Notes: generated from the letters alone by a model not told the origin. Shown: positions 34,733 to 44,152, counted from the first letter of the stretch. The stretch: 54,823 nt of DNA from an uncultured Brachyspira sp. (GCF_949287625.1 NZ_CASEGO010000009.1:1-54823), one strand, 5' to 3'. Translations and numbers: made by a program.

Positions 34733-34771
34733 AAAAATAGGGCAGGATCTATATTAAAAGAAACCTGCCCC
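34733..34771 (-). terminator. Terminator after the ferredoxin gene
   Basis: On the minus strand, GGGCAGG (34764-34770 complement) pairs with CCTGCCC (34740-34746 complement) over a 17-nt loop and is followed by TATTTTTA. Confidence 0.75.
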
Positions 34772-34791
34772 ACACTATGCCATTACAGCTA

Positions 34792-34959
34792 TTAAGCTTG
34801 ATGAATAGCATTGCTTGGGCAAACAGCCTCGCAAGCAGCACAGTCAGTACATTTGTCTGGGTCAATCACGTAGATATCTCCTTCGCTAATAGCATCAAAT
34901 GCACATTCTGGTTTACAAGAACCGCAAGCTACACAATCGTTATTTATAACACGTGGCAT
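34792..34959 (-). CDS. 2[4Fe-4S] ferredoxin
   Basis: A 55-residue bacterial ferredoxin, a soluble electron carrier for low-potential reactions such as pyruvate:ferredoxin oxidoreductase and hydrogenase in anaerobes. Both cluster motifs are complete: C-x2-C-x2-C-x3-C appears as CVACGSCKPEC (about residues 9-19, with the family deviation that the last Cys lies in PEC), and CTDCAACEAVCPSNAI (about 37-52). The CP element of the first motif is replaced by EC-A. The start is ATG at 34959 with GGAGG 7 nt upstream. It is a single gene with its own promoter (34994-35022) and terminator. It is often overlooked because of its size. Confidence 0.95.
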   Translation of the reverse strand: MPRVINNDCVACGSCKPECAFDAISEGDIYVIDPDKCTDCAACEAVCPSNAIHQA

Positions 34960-34993
34960 AATTTACCTCCATATAATTAATTAAACTGGATAT

Positions 34994-35022
34994 ATTATAA
35001 CATAAATTAATAACGAAATCAA
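34994..35022 (-). promoter_or_regulatory. Promoter of the ferredoxin gene
   Basis: On the minus strand: TTGATT (35017-35022), a 17-bp spacer ending in TGT, and a consensus TATAAT (34994-34999). The TGTTATAAT context is an extended -10. The start would lie about 30 nt before the ATG. Confidence 0.75.
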
Positions 35023-35142
35023 TATCTATAATTCAATTATAAATATATACTAATATATTTTTATAATAATCTAACATATGTTTTGTTTATTTAACTTTAT
35101 GTTTAATTATTAATATTAAGTTTGAAAAAATCATAAATATCC

Positions 35143-35171
35143 TTGTAAAATTATTCGATAAATGTTATAAT
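35143..35171 (+). promoter_or_regulatory. Promoter of hom
   Basis: TTGTAA (35143-35148), a 17-bp spacer ending in TGT, and a consensus TATAAT (35166-35171), again an extended -10. The leader to the ATG at 35296 is about 118 nt. Confidence 0.65.
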
Positions 35172-35295
35172 ATAACTTAATACAGTAATATCATTTTTAG
35201 AAATCATAAAAATATAATATTACTAACTTTTGTAATAATTAAGGTTAATTTTATTAAAACAAATTTATATTTAATCAAATTTTAAGGAGTTAAAA

Positions 35296-36549
35296 ATGGA
35301 AAAGAAAAAAGAATTTAAAGTTGCAGTAGCAGGTTACGGACATGTAGGTAAGGATACAGTAAAAACTATTATTGAGAATAATTCTATAATGGAAAACAGA
35401 ACTGGAATAAAATTAACCGTAAAAACCATTTTTAGCAGAAATATTGATAAAGTACAAGATGATAAATTTTTAGACAAGGTAGAAATAAAAACTAAAGATT
35501 TGAATGATATATTGAATGATGATGATATTGATATAGTAATAGAAGTTTTAGGCGGTATGGATACTGCTAAAGAATTACTAATGAAAATAAAAAAGCCTGT
35601 TGTTACTGCAAATAAGGCATTACTTGCCAACTGTTTTGGAGAGCTTATAAAAGACAGAAAAACAGATATAGCATTTGAGGCATCTGTTGCAGGTGCTATA
35701 CCTATAATAAAGGCTATGAAAGAAAGTTTGGTTTCAGACAGAATGGAGGGTGTTTATGGAATATTAAACGGTACTTGCAATTATATATTAACAAATATGA
35801 CTAAAAATAATTTAGATTTTAATGCTGTACTTAAAGATGCTCAGGAAAAAGGATATGCTGAAGCTGACCCTACATTTGATATTGACGGAATAGATACTGC
35901 TCATAAACTTTGTATACTTTCTTCTATTGCTTTTTGTAATGTTATAAGTTTTGATAAGATATTTATTAGAGGAATAAGAAATATCATATTAGACGATATA
36001 GTATTTGCATCTGAATTAGGTCTTACTATTAAATTGATAGCAGAGGCAGCTTTAGATAACAATGATAATGCATATATATATGTAATACCTACATTACTTA
36101 ATGATAGCAATATGCTTTCAAAGGTAGATTATGCTTTTAATGCTATAACAGTTGTAGGAGATCGTTCTGGTGACACAGTATTTTATGGTTCAGGGGCTGG
36201 CGGAAGACCTACAAGCAGTGCTATAGTTTCAGATGCTGTTACTTTGGCTAGAAACAGTCTTATTACTGATGAGCTTAGAGTACCTATACTTGGTTTTGTT
36301 AATGAGAATAAAAATATTAAAGTAAAAGATTTTAAAGATAAAAATGAAACTTTTTATGTGAGATTTAAATCAAATAATAATGATTTACTTGCCTTTAATG
36401 AAGCTTTTTATGATATTAATATTGAAAAAAGTGTTGAAAGGAACGGATATTTTATGTATGTACTTAAAGATGTCAGCATAAACTCTATAATTGAAGCTAT
36501 AGAAAAAGTTGAAAAAATAGATGATATATTTATAGCCAAAATTAAATAA
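35296..36549 (+). CDS. hom: Homoserine dehydrogenase
   Basis: A cytoplasmic NAD(P)-dependent enzyme that reduces aspartate semialdehyde to homoserine, the branch point to threonine and methionine. The 417-residue protein has the Rossmann motif AGYGHVGKDT (residues 12-21), the TANKALLA stretch (about 105-112), and the catalytic segment NGTCNYILTNM (about 157-167) with AEADPTFDIDGIDTAHKL (about 192-209), including the catalytic Asp/Lys region. A C-terminal domain of about 80 residues (about 335-417) has ACT-like beta-alpha pattern, usual for feedback-inhibited forms. GGAG lies before the ATG. No other threonine or methionine gene is adjacent. Confidence 0.93.
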   Translation: MEKKKEFKVAVAGYGHVGKDTVKTIIENNSIMENRTGIKLTVKTIFSRNIDKVQDDKFLDKVEIKTKDLNDILNDDDIDIVIEVLGGMDTAKELLMKIKKPVVTANKALLANCFGELIKDRKTDIAFEASVAGAIPIIKAMKESLVSDRMEGVYGILNGTCNYILTNMTKNNLDFNAVLKDAQEKGYAEADPTFDIDGIDTAHKLCILSSIAFCNVISFDKIFIRGIRNIILDDIVFASELGLTIKLIAEAALDNNDNAYIYVIPTLLNDSNMLSKVDYAFNAITVVGDRSGDTVFYGSGAGGRPTSSAIVSDAVTLARNSLITDELRVPILGFVNENKNIKVKDFKDKNETFYVRFKSNNNDLLAFNEAFYDINIEKSVERNGYFMYVLKDVSINSIIEAIEKVEKIDDIFIAKIK

Positions 36550-36573
36550 TATATTTTTAGATCTATGATTAAC

Positions 36574-36617
36574 AGCACATATGTAGAATATCAACATCTA
36601 TATATGTGCTTTATTTT
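36574..36617 (+). terminator. Terminator after hom
   Basis: A 9-bp stem, AGCACATAT (36574-36582) with ATATGTGCT (36602-36610), then a T-rich tail that overlaps the end of the convergent YihY gene. Confidence 0.7.
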
Positions 36618-38362
36618 TTATTTTTATAATAAGCTAAATGAAGTAGATTTGTATTATAATCTTTAATTGATATAGCTTTATTTTGATATATCATGCTTTT
36701 ATATTTGTCATTAGAGTTTGTATTTTTACTTCTAAATCCTCCATCCATTCTTAAAGAGTATAAAATATCTCCTATTGTAATTGATTCAGGCTGACACCCT
36801 AAAGTGTATGAAATATTTGAACCATTAACTATTTTTATCACAAACATGGACTTTTCTAAAGCATTGGATATTTCTGTTATTGTATTTGGTGCTGTTCTTA
36901 ATTCTTTTGCAAGCTCATACATAGTTATTGCTTTTTTCTTATTTAGAAATCTGTAAGTTACTATATACATAAATTCTAATGCTATAGCTTCTTTTTCTGC
37001 AAATGATAATTTTATATTACTTTTATCAATTCCGTAAGATCTGAAATATTGTATAGAGTAGGTGAGCTCAGCACCGAATAATATAATAATCCAAACTATA
37101 TACAATAATAATAATAGTACAGGTATTTGAGCAAAAGAGCTTGCTGATGATAATTCAGCTGGAGTTATACTAGTGAGCATATTATTTTCACTGCTTATAG
37201 TAACTACATCATCTATTTTGAAATTATATTTTACAAGCTGTTCTCCTACATTTGGTGAAAAATTTTTAAAATCAAGCATATTTGTTTCTATAGGTTTTTT
37301 TTCATATGTTACTCCGCTTATTCCGTTTCCAACATTCTCCATAATAACATAGCTTATTCTTTCTAATTTTATACTTGTTATATTTTCAACATCAATCTCT
37401 TGATTTTTCTGAAGTATGTTTTCATTGGTTTCATAAGCTTCATTAGTTATTATATTTTCATTTAATGTATCATTATAATAATTATCGTTTTGATTATTTA
37501 TAGTATTTTCTGCAGATCCTGTATTAATCTCTTTTACAAGGTATTCTATTTTATATCTGTCGCTGTCAAATATTTGCTTATAGTTTTTGACATTTATATT
37601 AAGTTTAAAATAAACGCTGAAAAGTGTTATTATAGCTACAGATACTAATATAGAAGATATAGTAGCATTAGACCAATTTACTTTCGTTTGCGGAACTAAT
37701 ACATAAGAAAATAATACCAATATAGAAGTTAATATTATAGGTGTAACCCAAGATAAGAGTATTTTTATTAATGCTGGAAGATTATGTAAATTTATAGATG
37801 TATAAGTGATTAAAGTAAATGATACCCCAATTAATATAGGAATTAAGAAAAGCAAAGCTATGTAATTGGCTACAACTCTTGGTATAGAAGTTGTTATTTT
37901 TACACGCCATATTTTTACTAAAGATGATTGTATACTATGAAGTATTAAAGCGGTACTGACTATAGTTGATATAATACCAATAATACCAAAACTTGCCAAA
38001 TTGGTATTATCTGCTATATTTAATATTTGCCTTACCATTGGTTCATAAAAAGGTGCATTTTTTTCCATCCAGTCAAATATAACAAGAAATATGTTCTGAT
38101 ATATATTAAAAATTCTTAATATAAATAATCCTACTATCAAAGCTGGTATAAATGATAATGTTACCAAATATGTTAGAGCTGCTGCTCTTATAGTGCAGTC
38201 ATCTTTAAAAAAATCTGTAATGGCGAATGTAATTACTCTATATGTATTTACTAAGAATTTTTGTATGGGGTTAAATGTGTTTTGATCCATGAAATATACG
38301 TCTTCAATTAGGAATTTTTTCACTTTATTTAAAAATTTGTTAATTTTTTGAATTTTAGCCAT
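36611..38362 (-). CDS. YihY/BrkB-family membrane protein with insertion and winged helix
   Basis: An inner-membrane protein of the YihY (formerly RNase BN) family. The family core is visible: FKDDCTIRAAALTYLVTLSFIPALIVG (about residues 52-78), further helices to about 250, and the closing helix with ILFGAELTYSIQYF (about 435-450). Two additions stand out. A polar, Asn/Glu-rich insertion of about 130 residues (about 260-395) interrupts the last loop. The C-terminus (about 470-565) carries a helix-turn-helix-like domain (MYELAKELRTAPNTITEISNALEKS), as in Rrf2-type fusions. The total of 583 residues compares with about 290 for plain YihY. The biochemical function of the family is not established. 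AAGAAGG precedes the ATG. Confidence 0.82.
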   Translation of the reverse strand: MAKIQKINKFLNKVKKFLIEDVYFMDQNTFNPIQKFLVNTYRVITFAITDFFKDDCTIRAAALTYLVTLSFIPALIVGLFILRIFNIYQNIFLVIFDWMEKNAPFYEPMVRQILNIADNTNLASFGIIGIISTIVSTALILHSIQSSLVKIWRVKITTSIPRVVANYIALLFLIPILIGVSFTLITYTSINLHNLPALIKILLSWVTPIILTSILVLFSYVLVPQTKVNWSNATISSILVSVAIITLFSVYFKLNINVKNYKQIFDSDRYKIEYLVKEINTGSAENTINNQNDNYYNDTLNENIITNEAYETNENILQKNQEIDVENITSIKLERISYVIMENVGNGISGVTYEKKPIETNMLDFKNFSPNVGEQLVKYNFKIDDVVTISSENNMLTSITPAELSSASSFAQIPVLLLLLYIVWIIILFGAELTYSIQYFRSYGIDKSNIKLSFAEKEAIALEFMYIVTYRFLNKKKAITMYELAKELRTAPNTITEISNALEKSMFVIKIVNGSNISYTLGCQPESITIGDILYSLRMDGGFRSKNTNSNDKYKSMIYQNKAISIKDYNTNLLHLAYYKNKK

Positions 38363-38372
38363 ACAAACCTTC

Positions 38373-38400
38373 TTGCAAAAAAAAATATATAATGTATAAT
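38373..38400 (+). promoter_or_regulatory. Promoter of tRNA-Leu
   Basis: TTGCAA (38373-38378), a 16-bp spacer and TATAAT (38395-38400) end 17 nt before the first base of the tRNA. Confidence 0.75.
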
Positions 38401-38417
38401 ATATTAATAAAAATTAA

Positions 38418-38498
38418 GCGAGGGTGGCGGAACTGGCAGACGCACTAGACTTAGGATCTAGCGCCCTAGGCATGAGGGTTCGATTCCCTCCCCTCGCA
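38418..38498 (+). tRNA. tRNA-Leu (anticodon TAG)
   Basis: An 81-nt cloverleaf. The acceptor stem GCGAGGG pairs with CCCTCGC, with discriminator A at 38498. The D-loop contains AACTGGCAGA. The anticodon stem CTAGA/TCTAG encloses the loop CTTAGGA, which gives anticodon TAG. A class II variable arm and the T-arm GAGGG-TTCGATT-CCCTC follow. The CCA end is not encoded. It reads leucine CUN codons, mainly CUA. Confidence 0.97.
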
Positions 38499-38503
38499 AT
38501 TTT

Positions 38504-38776
38504 TTATTCGTCTTTTTTCTTCTTATCGTTTTTATCATCTTTTACTTCTATTGAATATTTGCATTTACTGCATACTTTTTTGTATCCGCTTGAAGTTTTT
38601 ATTATTCTCATAGAATTTTTACAATGACAAAACGGACAGTCTTCATGGTTTCTAAATATAATCATAGAGATTAAATCTACAACCTTACTTATACCTGAAA
38701 CAAAAAATAATATCCCAAACATTAAAATAAATATTATTATAATGATTATAAAAAATATGATAACTAATAAGTCCAC
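38504..38776 (-). CDS. Small membrane protein with C-terminal zinc ribbon
   Basis: A 90-residue protein with one long, very hydrophobic N-terminal segment (about residues 3-38, perhaps a helical hairpin). A compact zinc-ribbon follows, with CPFCHC (about 47-52) and CSKC (about 69-72), and a Lys/Asp-rich tail. The spacing C-x2-C ... C-x2-C suggests metal binding on one membrane face. No family is recognised. Its 3' end lies 5 nt from the convergent tRNA-Leu gene. The real protein is supported by the intact Cys pattern and typical base use. Confidence 0.7.
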   Translation of the reverse strand: MDLLVIIFFIIIIIIFILMFGILFFVSGISKVVDLISMIIFRNHEDCPFCHCKNSMRIIKTSSGYKKVCSKCKYSIEVKDDKNDKKKKDE

Positions 38777-38819
38777 TTTTCAATAATTCCGTTAATAGTG
38801 TTTATATTATAATTATATG

Positions 38820-39191
38820 TTAAATATATGATTTTTTAAAGAAGTCTGAGTATATTTTTATTATATTTGTATTAATATATTTTATGGGAAAATCTGACCA
38901 ATTATCTAATTTATTATCCCATAATCTATAATAATAGTTATTTCCTTCTTTTTTCCATTCATATGTATAAACTTTATTATTGTTTGGAGCATTTTTATCA
39001 TCATTACTGTAAACTATTTTATTATTATCAAAGAAAGTATATTTTTCTTTATTGTTTCCATTAATAAACTCCCAAGTACCGATAAATCTATAATCTACAG
39101 TTTCTTTTTCTGTGCTTATGATTTCTTTTTTATGGCATGACAATAAGAATATTGAAAGCATAAATAATATAAGAATATGAAGTTTATACAT
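38820..39191 (-). CDS. Small lipoprotein, lipocalin-like pattern
   Basis: A 123-residue predicted lipoprotein: a hydrophobic signal ending in FLLS-C19, a good lipobox. The mature part begins with a charged tether, then FIGTWEFINGN, KYTFFDNNKIVYS and YTYEWKKEGNNYYYRLWD. This is the GTW-F-x-YTF-NN-K-x-YEW beta pattern of small lipocalin-like or DUF5640-type domains. It would sit in the outer or inner membrane facing the periplasm. Function is unknown. It is separated from the zinc-ribbon gene by about 43 nt on the same strand. Confidence 0.7.
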   Translation of the reverse strand: MYKLHILILFMLSIFLLSCHKKEIISTEKETVDYRFIGTWEFINGNNKEKYTFFDNNKIVYSNDDKNAPNNNKVYTYEWKKEGNNYYYRLWDNKLDNWSDFPIKYINTNIIKIYSDFFKKSYI

Positions 39192-39314
39192 GTTGTTATA
39201 CCTTTTGTTTTTATAATATATTTTATAATATCGTAATAAAAATTATAAAATAAAAAATTATATTTTATTTTTCATGGTTTATATTGGTTATCATATAATA
39301 GTTATGAGGATTAT

Positions 39315-40877
39315 ATGTTAGGAAATACTAAAGTAATGAATAAAACCAATAAATTTGAGCGTTTTTTAAATGCTGTTGAAGTATTTGGCAATAAACTTCC
39401 AGATATAACTATATTATTTTTAATAGCTTTTTTTATAATGATTTTTATTTCTTGGATATTATCTCATTTTACTTTTAATTATTTTCACCCTACAACAGGA
39501 GAGAGAATAGTTATTATTAATATGCTTTCTGCGGTAGAATTAACAAAGTTTATAACTAAAATGACAACTAATTTTATTACTTTCCCCCCTTTGAGTATTA
39601 CTCTTGTAGGTACTTTGGCTATAGGTGTTGCTAACGGCATCGGATTTATTAGAATGGTTATTATTAAATTATCCAGTATAATACCTAGAAAGGCCGTAAC
39701 ACCTGCTGTTATGGTTATATCTATATTAAGTCATATAAGTTCGGATTCTGCTTATGTTATATTAATGCCTGTAGCGGCCGCAATGTTTTTTGCTTTTGGA
39801 AAACATCCTTTAGCAGGAATTGCAGCTTCATTTGCAGGACTTGCAGGCGGACATTCGGCTAGTTATACTCCTTCTATAATAGATCCTATAATGCAGGGTT
39901 TTACCCAAAATGCTGCCAGACTTATGGATCCTACTTATAATGTTAATGTTTTATGTAATTATTTTTTTAGTTTTTCATCAACTTTTGCTGTTGTTTTAGT
40001 ATGCTGGTTTATTACTTATAAAATAGTAGAGCCTTTTTTGTGGAAAACAATGCCTATTGATGAAGGGGTTAAGCCTGAAGACACTAGCATTTCTTCTATA
40101 ACAAAAGAAGAAAATAAAGCCTTTATTGCTGCATTTACAGTATTAATATCTATGTTGATACTTTTAGTTATTTTGCTCATACTAAAAAATTCTTTACTAA
40201 GATCGCCTGACGGACAATTAACAACTCCAGATGCTCCAGTTATGCAGGCAATAGTACCTATTATCTTTTTATTTTTAGTAATACCTGGTTTTGTATATGG
40301 TAAATTATCTAATAAATTTAAAACCTCAAGAGATTTTAGTTCTGCTATGGCTGATAGTGTAAAGAATCTGTCTTCATTTTTAACTTTTTCATTTTTTTGT
40401 GCTCAGTTTTTATATATGTTTGGAACTTCAAATGTAGGAACTTTAATAGCTATATCTGGAGCTGAATTTTTAAAATCTTTAAATATGCCTCCGCAAATAA
40501 CTATAGCAGGCGTTATTTTTCTAACTGGTGTTTTAAATATATTAATAAGCTCTGCATCATCAAAATGGGCTATATTAGCACCAGTACTTGTTCCAATGCT
40601 TATGGCGGTAGGTATATCTCCAGAACTTATTCAGGCTTCATATTGAGTTAGTGATTCTGCTATAAATATAGTTACTCCTATGTTTTCATTTTACCCTTTA
40701 ATAATTTCTTATTGTCAGAAATATTGTAAGAAAACAGGAGTTGGAACATTGTCTTCTATGATGATACCATATTCAATAGGGCTTCTTATTGCATTAATAG
40801 TAATGCTTTATGCATTTTGGGCTTTAAATATACCTATAGGATTTGATAGCGGTTATGTGTATCCGTCTGTTCATTAA
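39315..40877 (+). pseudogene. AbgT-family transporter, interrupted by an in-frame TGA
   Basis: A 1563-nt reading frame, exactly the length of its neighbour copy at 41135-42697 (520 codons). It is broken by one TGA at 40644-40646 (codon 444). In the intact copy, codon 444 is AGG (Arg) in the context AAFRVSDSAIN; here the context is ASY-stop-VSDSAIN. The sequence on both sides stays in frame and clearly homologous (MFSFYPLIISYCQKYCKK, NIPIGFDSGYVYP), so a single base-level nonsense change is enough to explain it. The gene would encode an aminobenzoyl-glutamate-type importer with about 12 membrane helices. Truncation removes the last two helices. Otherwise it looks recent. A sequencing error cannot be excluded. 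Confidence 0.85.
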
Positions 40878-40912
40878 ATTGTAGTTATCAATTTAAATTT
40901 CTATAAAAAGTA

Positions 40913-40940
40913 TTGATGAATATAATTTTTATTGTATAAT
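40913..40940 (+). promoter_or_regulatory. Candidate promoter of the second AbgT-family gene
   Basis: TTGATG (40913-40918), a 16-bp spacer and TATAAT (40935-40940), giving a leader of about 190 nt to the ATG at 41135. Confidence 0.5.
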
Positions 40941-41134
40941 ATTTAAGTCTGTTTATTTTTTAGAAATTATTTTTTATTTATAATTTTTTTATTCTAAAGC
41001 TATTTTTTATATATATGGGCAATTATTTTTTTATTGTTTTTTTATATTAATTAGTATTAAGAAATCATTAAAATATATATTGTAAAATTATTTTTCTAAA
41101 GCATAACAGAAATATTTTTTAATAGGAGTTTTTT

Positions 41135-42697
41135 ATGCAAAGTGATGGGAAGGCAGTAAAAAAATCTAATAAGTTTGAAAGTTTTTTGAATATTATTGAG
41201 GCGGTAGGAAATAAACTTCCAGACATAACTATTTTATTTTTAATAGCATTTTTTATAATGCTTATAGTATCATGGATATTATCTCATTTTACTTTTAATT
41301 ATTTTCACCCTACAACAGGTGAGCAAATAAAGATTATAAATATGCTTGCCCCCTCAGAGCTTACTAAATTTATAACTAAGATGACAGCTAATTTTGTAAG
41401 TTTTCCTCCTTTAGGGATTACTGTTGTTGCTACACTTGGTATAGGAGTTGCTGAAGGAAGCGGGTTTATTAGAATGATACTTATTAAATTATTAGCAATA
41501 ATACCAAAAAAAGCAATAGCACCAGCGATAATATTTATATCTGTAGTAAGCCATATAACTTCAGATTCTTCTTATGTTATATTAATGCCCATAGCTTCTA
41601 TAATGTTTTTTGCTGTGGGAAGACACCCTTTGGCAGGAATTGCAGCTTCATTTGCTGGACTTGCAGGTGGTTTTTCTGCAAGTTATACACCTTCTACAAT
41701 AGACCCTATAATGCAGGGTTTTACACAAGGTGCTGCAAGACTTATAGATCCTACCTATACTGTTAATGTTTTATGCAATTATTTTTTAAGCGTATCATCT
41801 ACATTTGCCGTTATTTTGGTATGCTGGTTTATTACGGATAAAATAGTAGAACCTTTTTTGTGGAAAACTATGCCTATTGATGAAGGTGTTAAACCTGAAG
41901 ACACTAGCATTTCTTCAATAACAAAAGAGGAAAACAGGGCTTTTAAAATAGCATTTGCAGTTTTGATATTGATGTTTGTACTTTTGATAGCTCTGCTTGT
42001 ACCAAAGACGTCTTTACTAAGATCTCCAAATGGTAATTTAACAACTCCAGATGCTCCAGTTATGCAGGCTATAGTACCTATACTTTTCTTATTTTTGGTT
42101 ATACCAGGATATATATACGGCAAACTTACTAGTAAATTTAAAACAACAAAAGATTTTAGTATGGCTATGGCTGGAAGTGTTAAGAATCTAGCTTCATTTT
42201 TAACTTTTTCTTTTTTCTGTGCTCAATTCTTATATGTTTTCGGTAACTCTAATGTTGGTACATTAATAGCTATAGCAGGTGCGGAGTTTTTAAAATCATT
42301 AAATATGGCTTCTCAGATAACTATAGCAGGTATAACTTTACTTACAGCTATATTGAATTTGTTAATAACTTCAGCTTCATCAAAATGGGCTATATTAGCA
42401 CCTATATTTGTACCGATGCTTATGGCTGTAGGTATATCTCCAGAACTTACTCAGGCAGCATTTAGGGTTAGTGATTCAGCTATAAATGTTGTTACTCCTA
42501 TGTTTGCATTTTATCCTTTGATAATATCTTATTGTCAGAAATATTGTAAAAAAACAGGTGTAGGAACATTATCTTCTATGATGCTTCCATTTAGTATAGG
42601 GTTGCTTGTTGTGCTTATGATAATGCTTTATATATTCTGGGCATTAAATATACCTATAGGCTTTAACAGCGGTTATGTGTATCCGCCAGTTAATTAA
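41135..42697 (+). CDS. AbgT-family transporter (intact copy)
   Basis: A 520-residue inner-membrane transporter of the AbgT family; characterised members take up p-aminobenzoyl-glutamate or export antimetabolites. About 12 hydrophobic segments are present, plus family stretches LPDITILFLIAFFIM near the N-terminus, SDSSYVILMPIASIMFFAVGRHPLAGIAASFAGLAGG (about residues 146-182), PSTIDPIMQGFTQ (about 188-200), and SASSKWAILAPIFVPMLMAVGISPE (about 413-437). It is a close paralogue of the interrupted gene just upstream, so this looks like a tandem duplication with one copy decaying. It is followed 43 nt later by pepT. This neighbourhood could couple uptake of glutamate-containing peptide-like compounds to peptidase action. 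Confidence 0.9.
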   Translation: MQSDGKAVKKSNKFESFLNIIEAVGNKLPDITILFLIAFFIMLIVSWILSHFTFNYFHPTTGEQIKIINMLAPSELTKFITKMTANFVSFPPLGITVVATLGIGVAEGSGFIRMILIKLLAIIPKKAIAPAIIFISVVSHITSDSSYVILMPIASIMFFAVGRHPLAGIAASFAGLAGGFSASYTPSTIDPIMQGFTQGAARLIDPTYTVNVLCNYFLSVSSTFAVILVCWFITDKIVEPFLWKTMPIDEGVKPEDTSISSITKEENRAFKIAFAVLILMFVLLIALLVPKTSLLRSPNGNLTTPDAPVMQAIVPILFLFLVIPGYIYGKLTSKFKTTKDFSMAMAGSVKNLASFLTFSFFCAQFLYVFGNSNVGTLIAIAGAEFLKSLNMASQITIAGITLLTAILNLLITSASSKWAILAPIFVPMLMAVGISPELTQAAFRVSDSAINVVTPMFAFYPLIISYCQKYCKKTGVGTLSSMMLPFSIGLLVVLMIMLYIFWALNIPIGFNSGYVYPPVN

Positions 42698-42740
42698 AAT
42701 ATTTAAAATTATAAATTTATAAATAAGAGGTAAAATAAAT

Positions 42741-43985
42741 ATGTTAAATAATGATATTAAAAAATTTCAAATAGATAGCTTTTTTAAATATGCTTCAATA
42801 CCAAGTCAAAGTGCAGCAGGAGCAAATACAATTCCAAGTTCAGAAGGTCAGATGGAACTTGCTAAAGTATTAGCAGAGGATTTGAAGGCTTTGGGGTTAA
42901 AAGATGTAGTTGTAAATGATAATGCCATAGTTACAGCTTTACTTCCAAAAAATAAAGATAATATACATTCTATAGGTTTTGTTGCTCATCTTGATACTGT
43001 GGATGTTGGACTTACAGGAGATGTTCACCCTCAGATATTAAAATTTAAAGGTGATGATTTATGCCTTAATAAAGAAAAAAATATAATGTTTAGGGTTTCA
43101 GAGCACCCAGAAATAAAAAAATATATTAATGATGATATTATATTTTCAGATGGTACTAGTGTATTAGGTGCTGATAATAAGGCAGCAATAGCTACGGTTA
43201 TGTCAGCATTAAAATATATAAAAGACAATAATTCCGATCATGGCGACATATATATAGCTTTTGTACCAGATGAAGAGATAGGATTAATTGGTTCTAAGGC
43301 ATTGGATTTGAATGTATTTAAGCCTGATTTTGCATATACTATAGATTCCTGTGAGATAGGGGAGGTTGTATATGAAACATTCAATGCTGGAAGTGCTTCT
43401 ATAGATATAGAAGGAGTAACTGCTCACCCTATGAGTGCTAAAGGTGTTTTGGTGAATCCTATACTTATAGCCATAGATATAGCTAATGAGTTTGACAGAA
43501 AATCTACTCCTGAATGTACTGATAAAAAAGAAGGTTATATTTGGGTTCAGGGAATAAGCGGAAATCAAAGAAATGCATCATTAAAACTTAATATAAGAGA
43601 CCATAGTAAAGAACTTTATGAACAGAAAAAAAATAAAATAAAAGAAGCAGTTGAAAAATATCAAAAATTAGAACCTAGAGCAAAAATATCATTAACTATA
43701 GAAGATGTTTACGCTAATATTTCTGATTCTATTAAAGACGATAGATTTCCTATAGATGTTATTTATGAGGCTATGAAAAATCTTAATATAGAACCTAAGA
43801 CTATATCAATGCGTGGCGGTACAGACGGTTCTGCATTATCTGTTAAGGGGCTTTTAACGCCTAATTATTTTACAGGAGCTCATAATTTCCATTCTATATA
43901 TGAGTTTTTACCTATATCTTCATTTCATAAAAGTTTGGAAACAACACTTGAAATAATAAGGATAATATCTTCTAAATCAAAATAA
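42741..43985 (+). CDS. pepT: Peptidase T (tripeptide aminopeptidase)
   Basis: A cytoplasmic M20-family zinc aminopeptidase that removes the N-terminal residue from tripeptides. The 414-residue protein shows metal-site motifs FVAHLDTVDVG (first His/Asp), DGTSVLGADNKAAIA (bridging Asp), PDEEIGL (catalytic Glu pair), and the C-terminal MRGGTDGSALS and TGAHNFHSIYEF (last His). The dimerisation domain spans about residues 200-320. All ligands are present. It has a good GAGG upstream and sits behind the AbgT-family transporter, perhaps in one transcript. Confidence 0.94.
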   Translation: MLNNDIKKFQIDSFFKYASIPSQSAAGANTIPSSEGQMELAKVLAEDLKALGLKDVVVNDNAIVTALLPKNKDNIHSIGFVAHLDTVDVGLTGDVHPQILKFKGDDLCLNKEKNIMFRVSEHPEIKKYINDDIIFSDGTSVLGADNKAAIATVMSALKYIKDNNSDHGDIYIAFVPDEEIGLIGSKALDLNVFKPDFAYTIDSCEIGEVVYETFNAGSASIDIEGVTAHPMSAKGVLVNPILIAIDIANEFDRKSTPECTDKKEGYIWVQGISGNQRNASLKLNIRDHSKELYEQKKNKIKEAVEKYQKLEPRAKISLTIEDVYANISDSIKDDRFPIDVIYEAMKNLNIEPKTISMRGGTDGSALSVKGLLTPNYFTGAHNFHSIYEFLPISSFHKSLETTLEIIRIISSKSK

Positions 43986-44046
43986 ATTTAATTTGTATAA
44001 TTAATCAGGAGGTCTTATATTAAACATATAATTCCTCTTGCTTAAT

Positions 44047-44097
44047 AATAACATGTTATTTTGTATATATTGATTAAATCTATTAAACATGTATAAT
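44047..44097 (+). promoter_or_regulatory. thyA promoter with upstream palindrome
   Basis: TTGATT (44070-44075), a 16-bp spacer and TATAAT (44092-44097). Just upstream is a perfect 14-bp palindrome, AATAACATGTTATT (44047-44060), which could be a regulator site. The leader to ATG 44153 is about 50 nt. Confidence 0.5.
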
Positions 44098-44152
44098 TAC
44101 TCTCTATTATTATTAAATATAATCAATCAGAACTTATAAATTAGGATTTTGT

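Larger units (their letters stand above)
34960..35295. other. Divergent intergenic region, ferredoxin / hom
   Basis: 336 bp of AT-rich DNA holding two divergent extended -10 promoters (34994-35022 leftward, 35143-35171 rightward) and a short palindrome AACATATGTT around 35073-35082. I looked for a riboswitch or T-box ahead of hom and recognised none. Confidence 0.55.

Noticed and set aside
34777..34980. Open frame on the plus strand at 34777-34980
   Set aside because: It is antisense to the ferredoxin gene, which has both cluster motifs, a ribosome site, promoter and terminator.
35172..35295. Riboswitch or T-box before hom
   Set aside because: No stem-loop series, antiterminator or specifier-like element could be recognised in the AT-rich leader.
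38424..38627. An open frame over the tRNA-Leu gene
   Set aside because: Its first 25 residues are just the translated tRNA (a well-known artefact), and the rest is antisense to the zinc-ribbon gene.
40644..40646. Selenocysteine or tryptophan recoding at TGA
   Set aside because: The paralogue has Arg here, no selenocysteine-type hairpin is evident downstream, and other genes use TGA as a normal stop (for example fliR).
40680..40877. Separate 65-residue membrane protein
   Set aside because: It is the in-frame tail of the AbgT-family gene after the TGA at 40644, not an independent gene.
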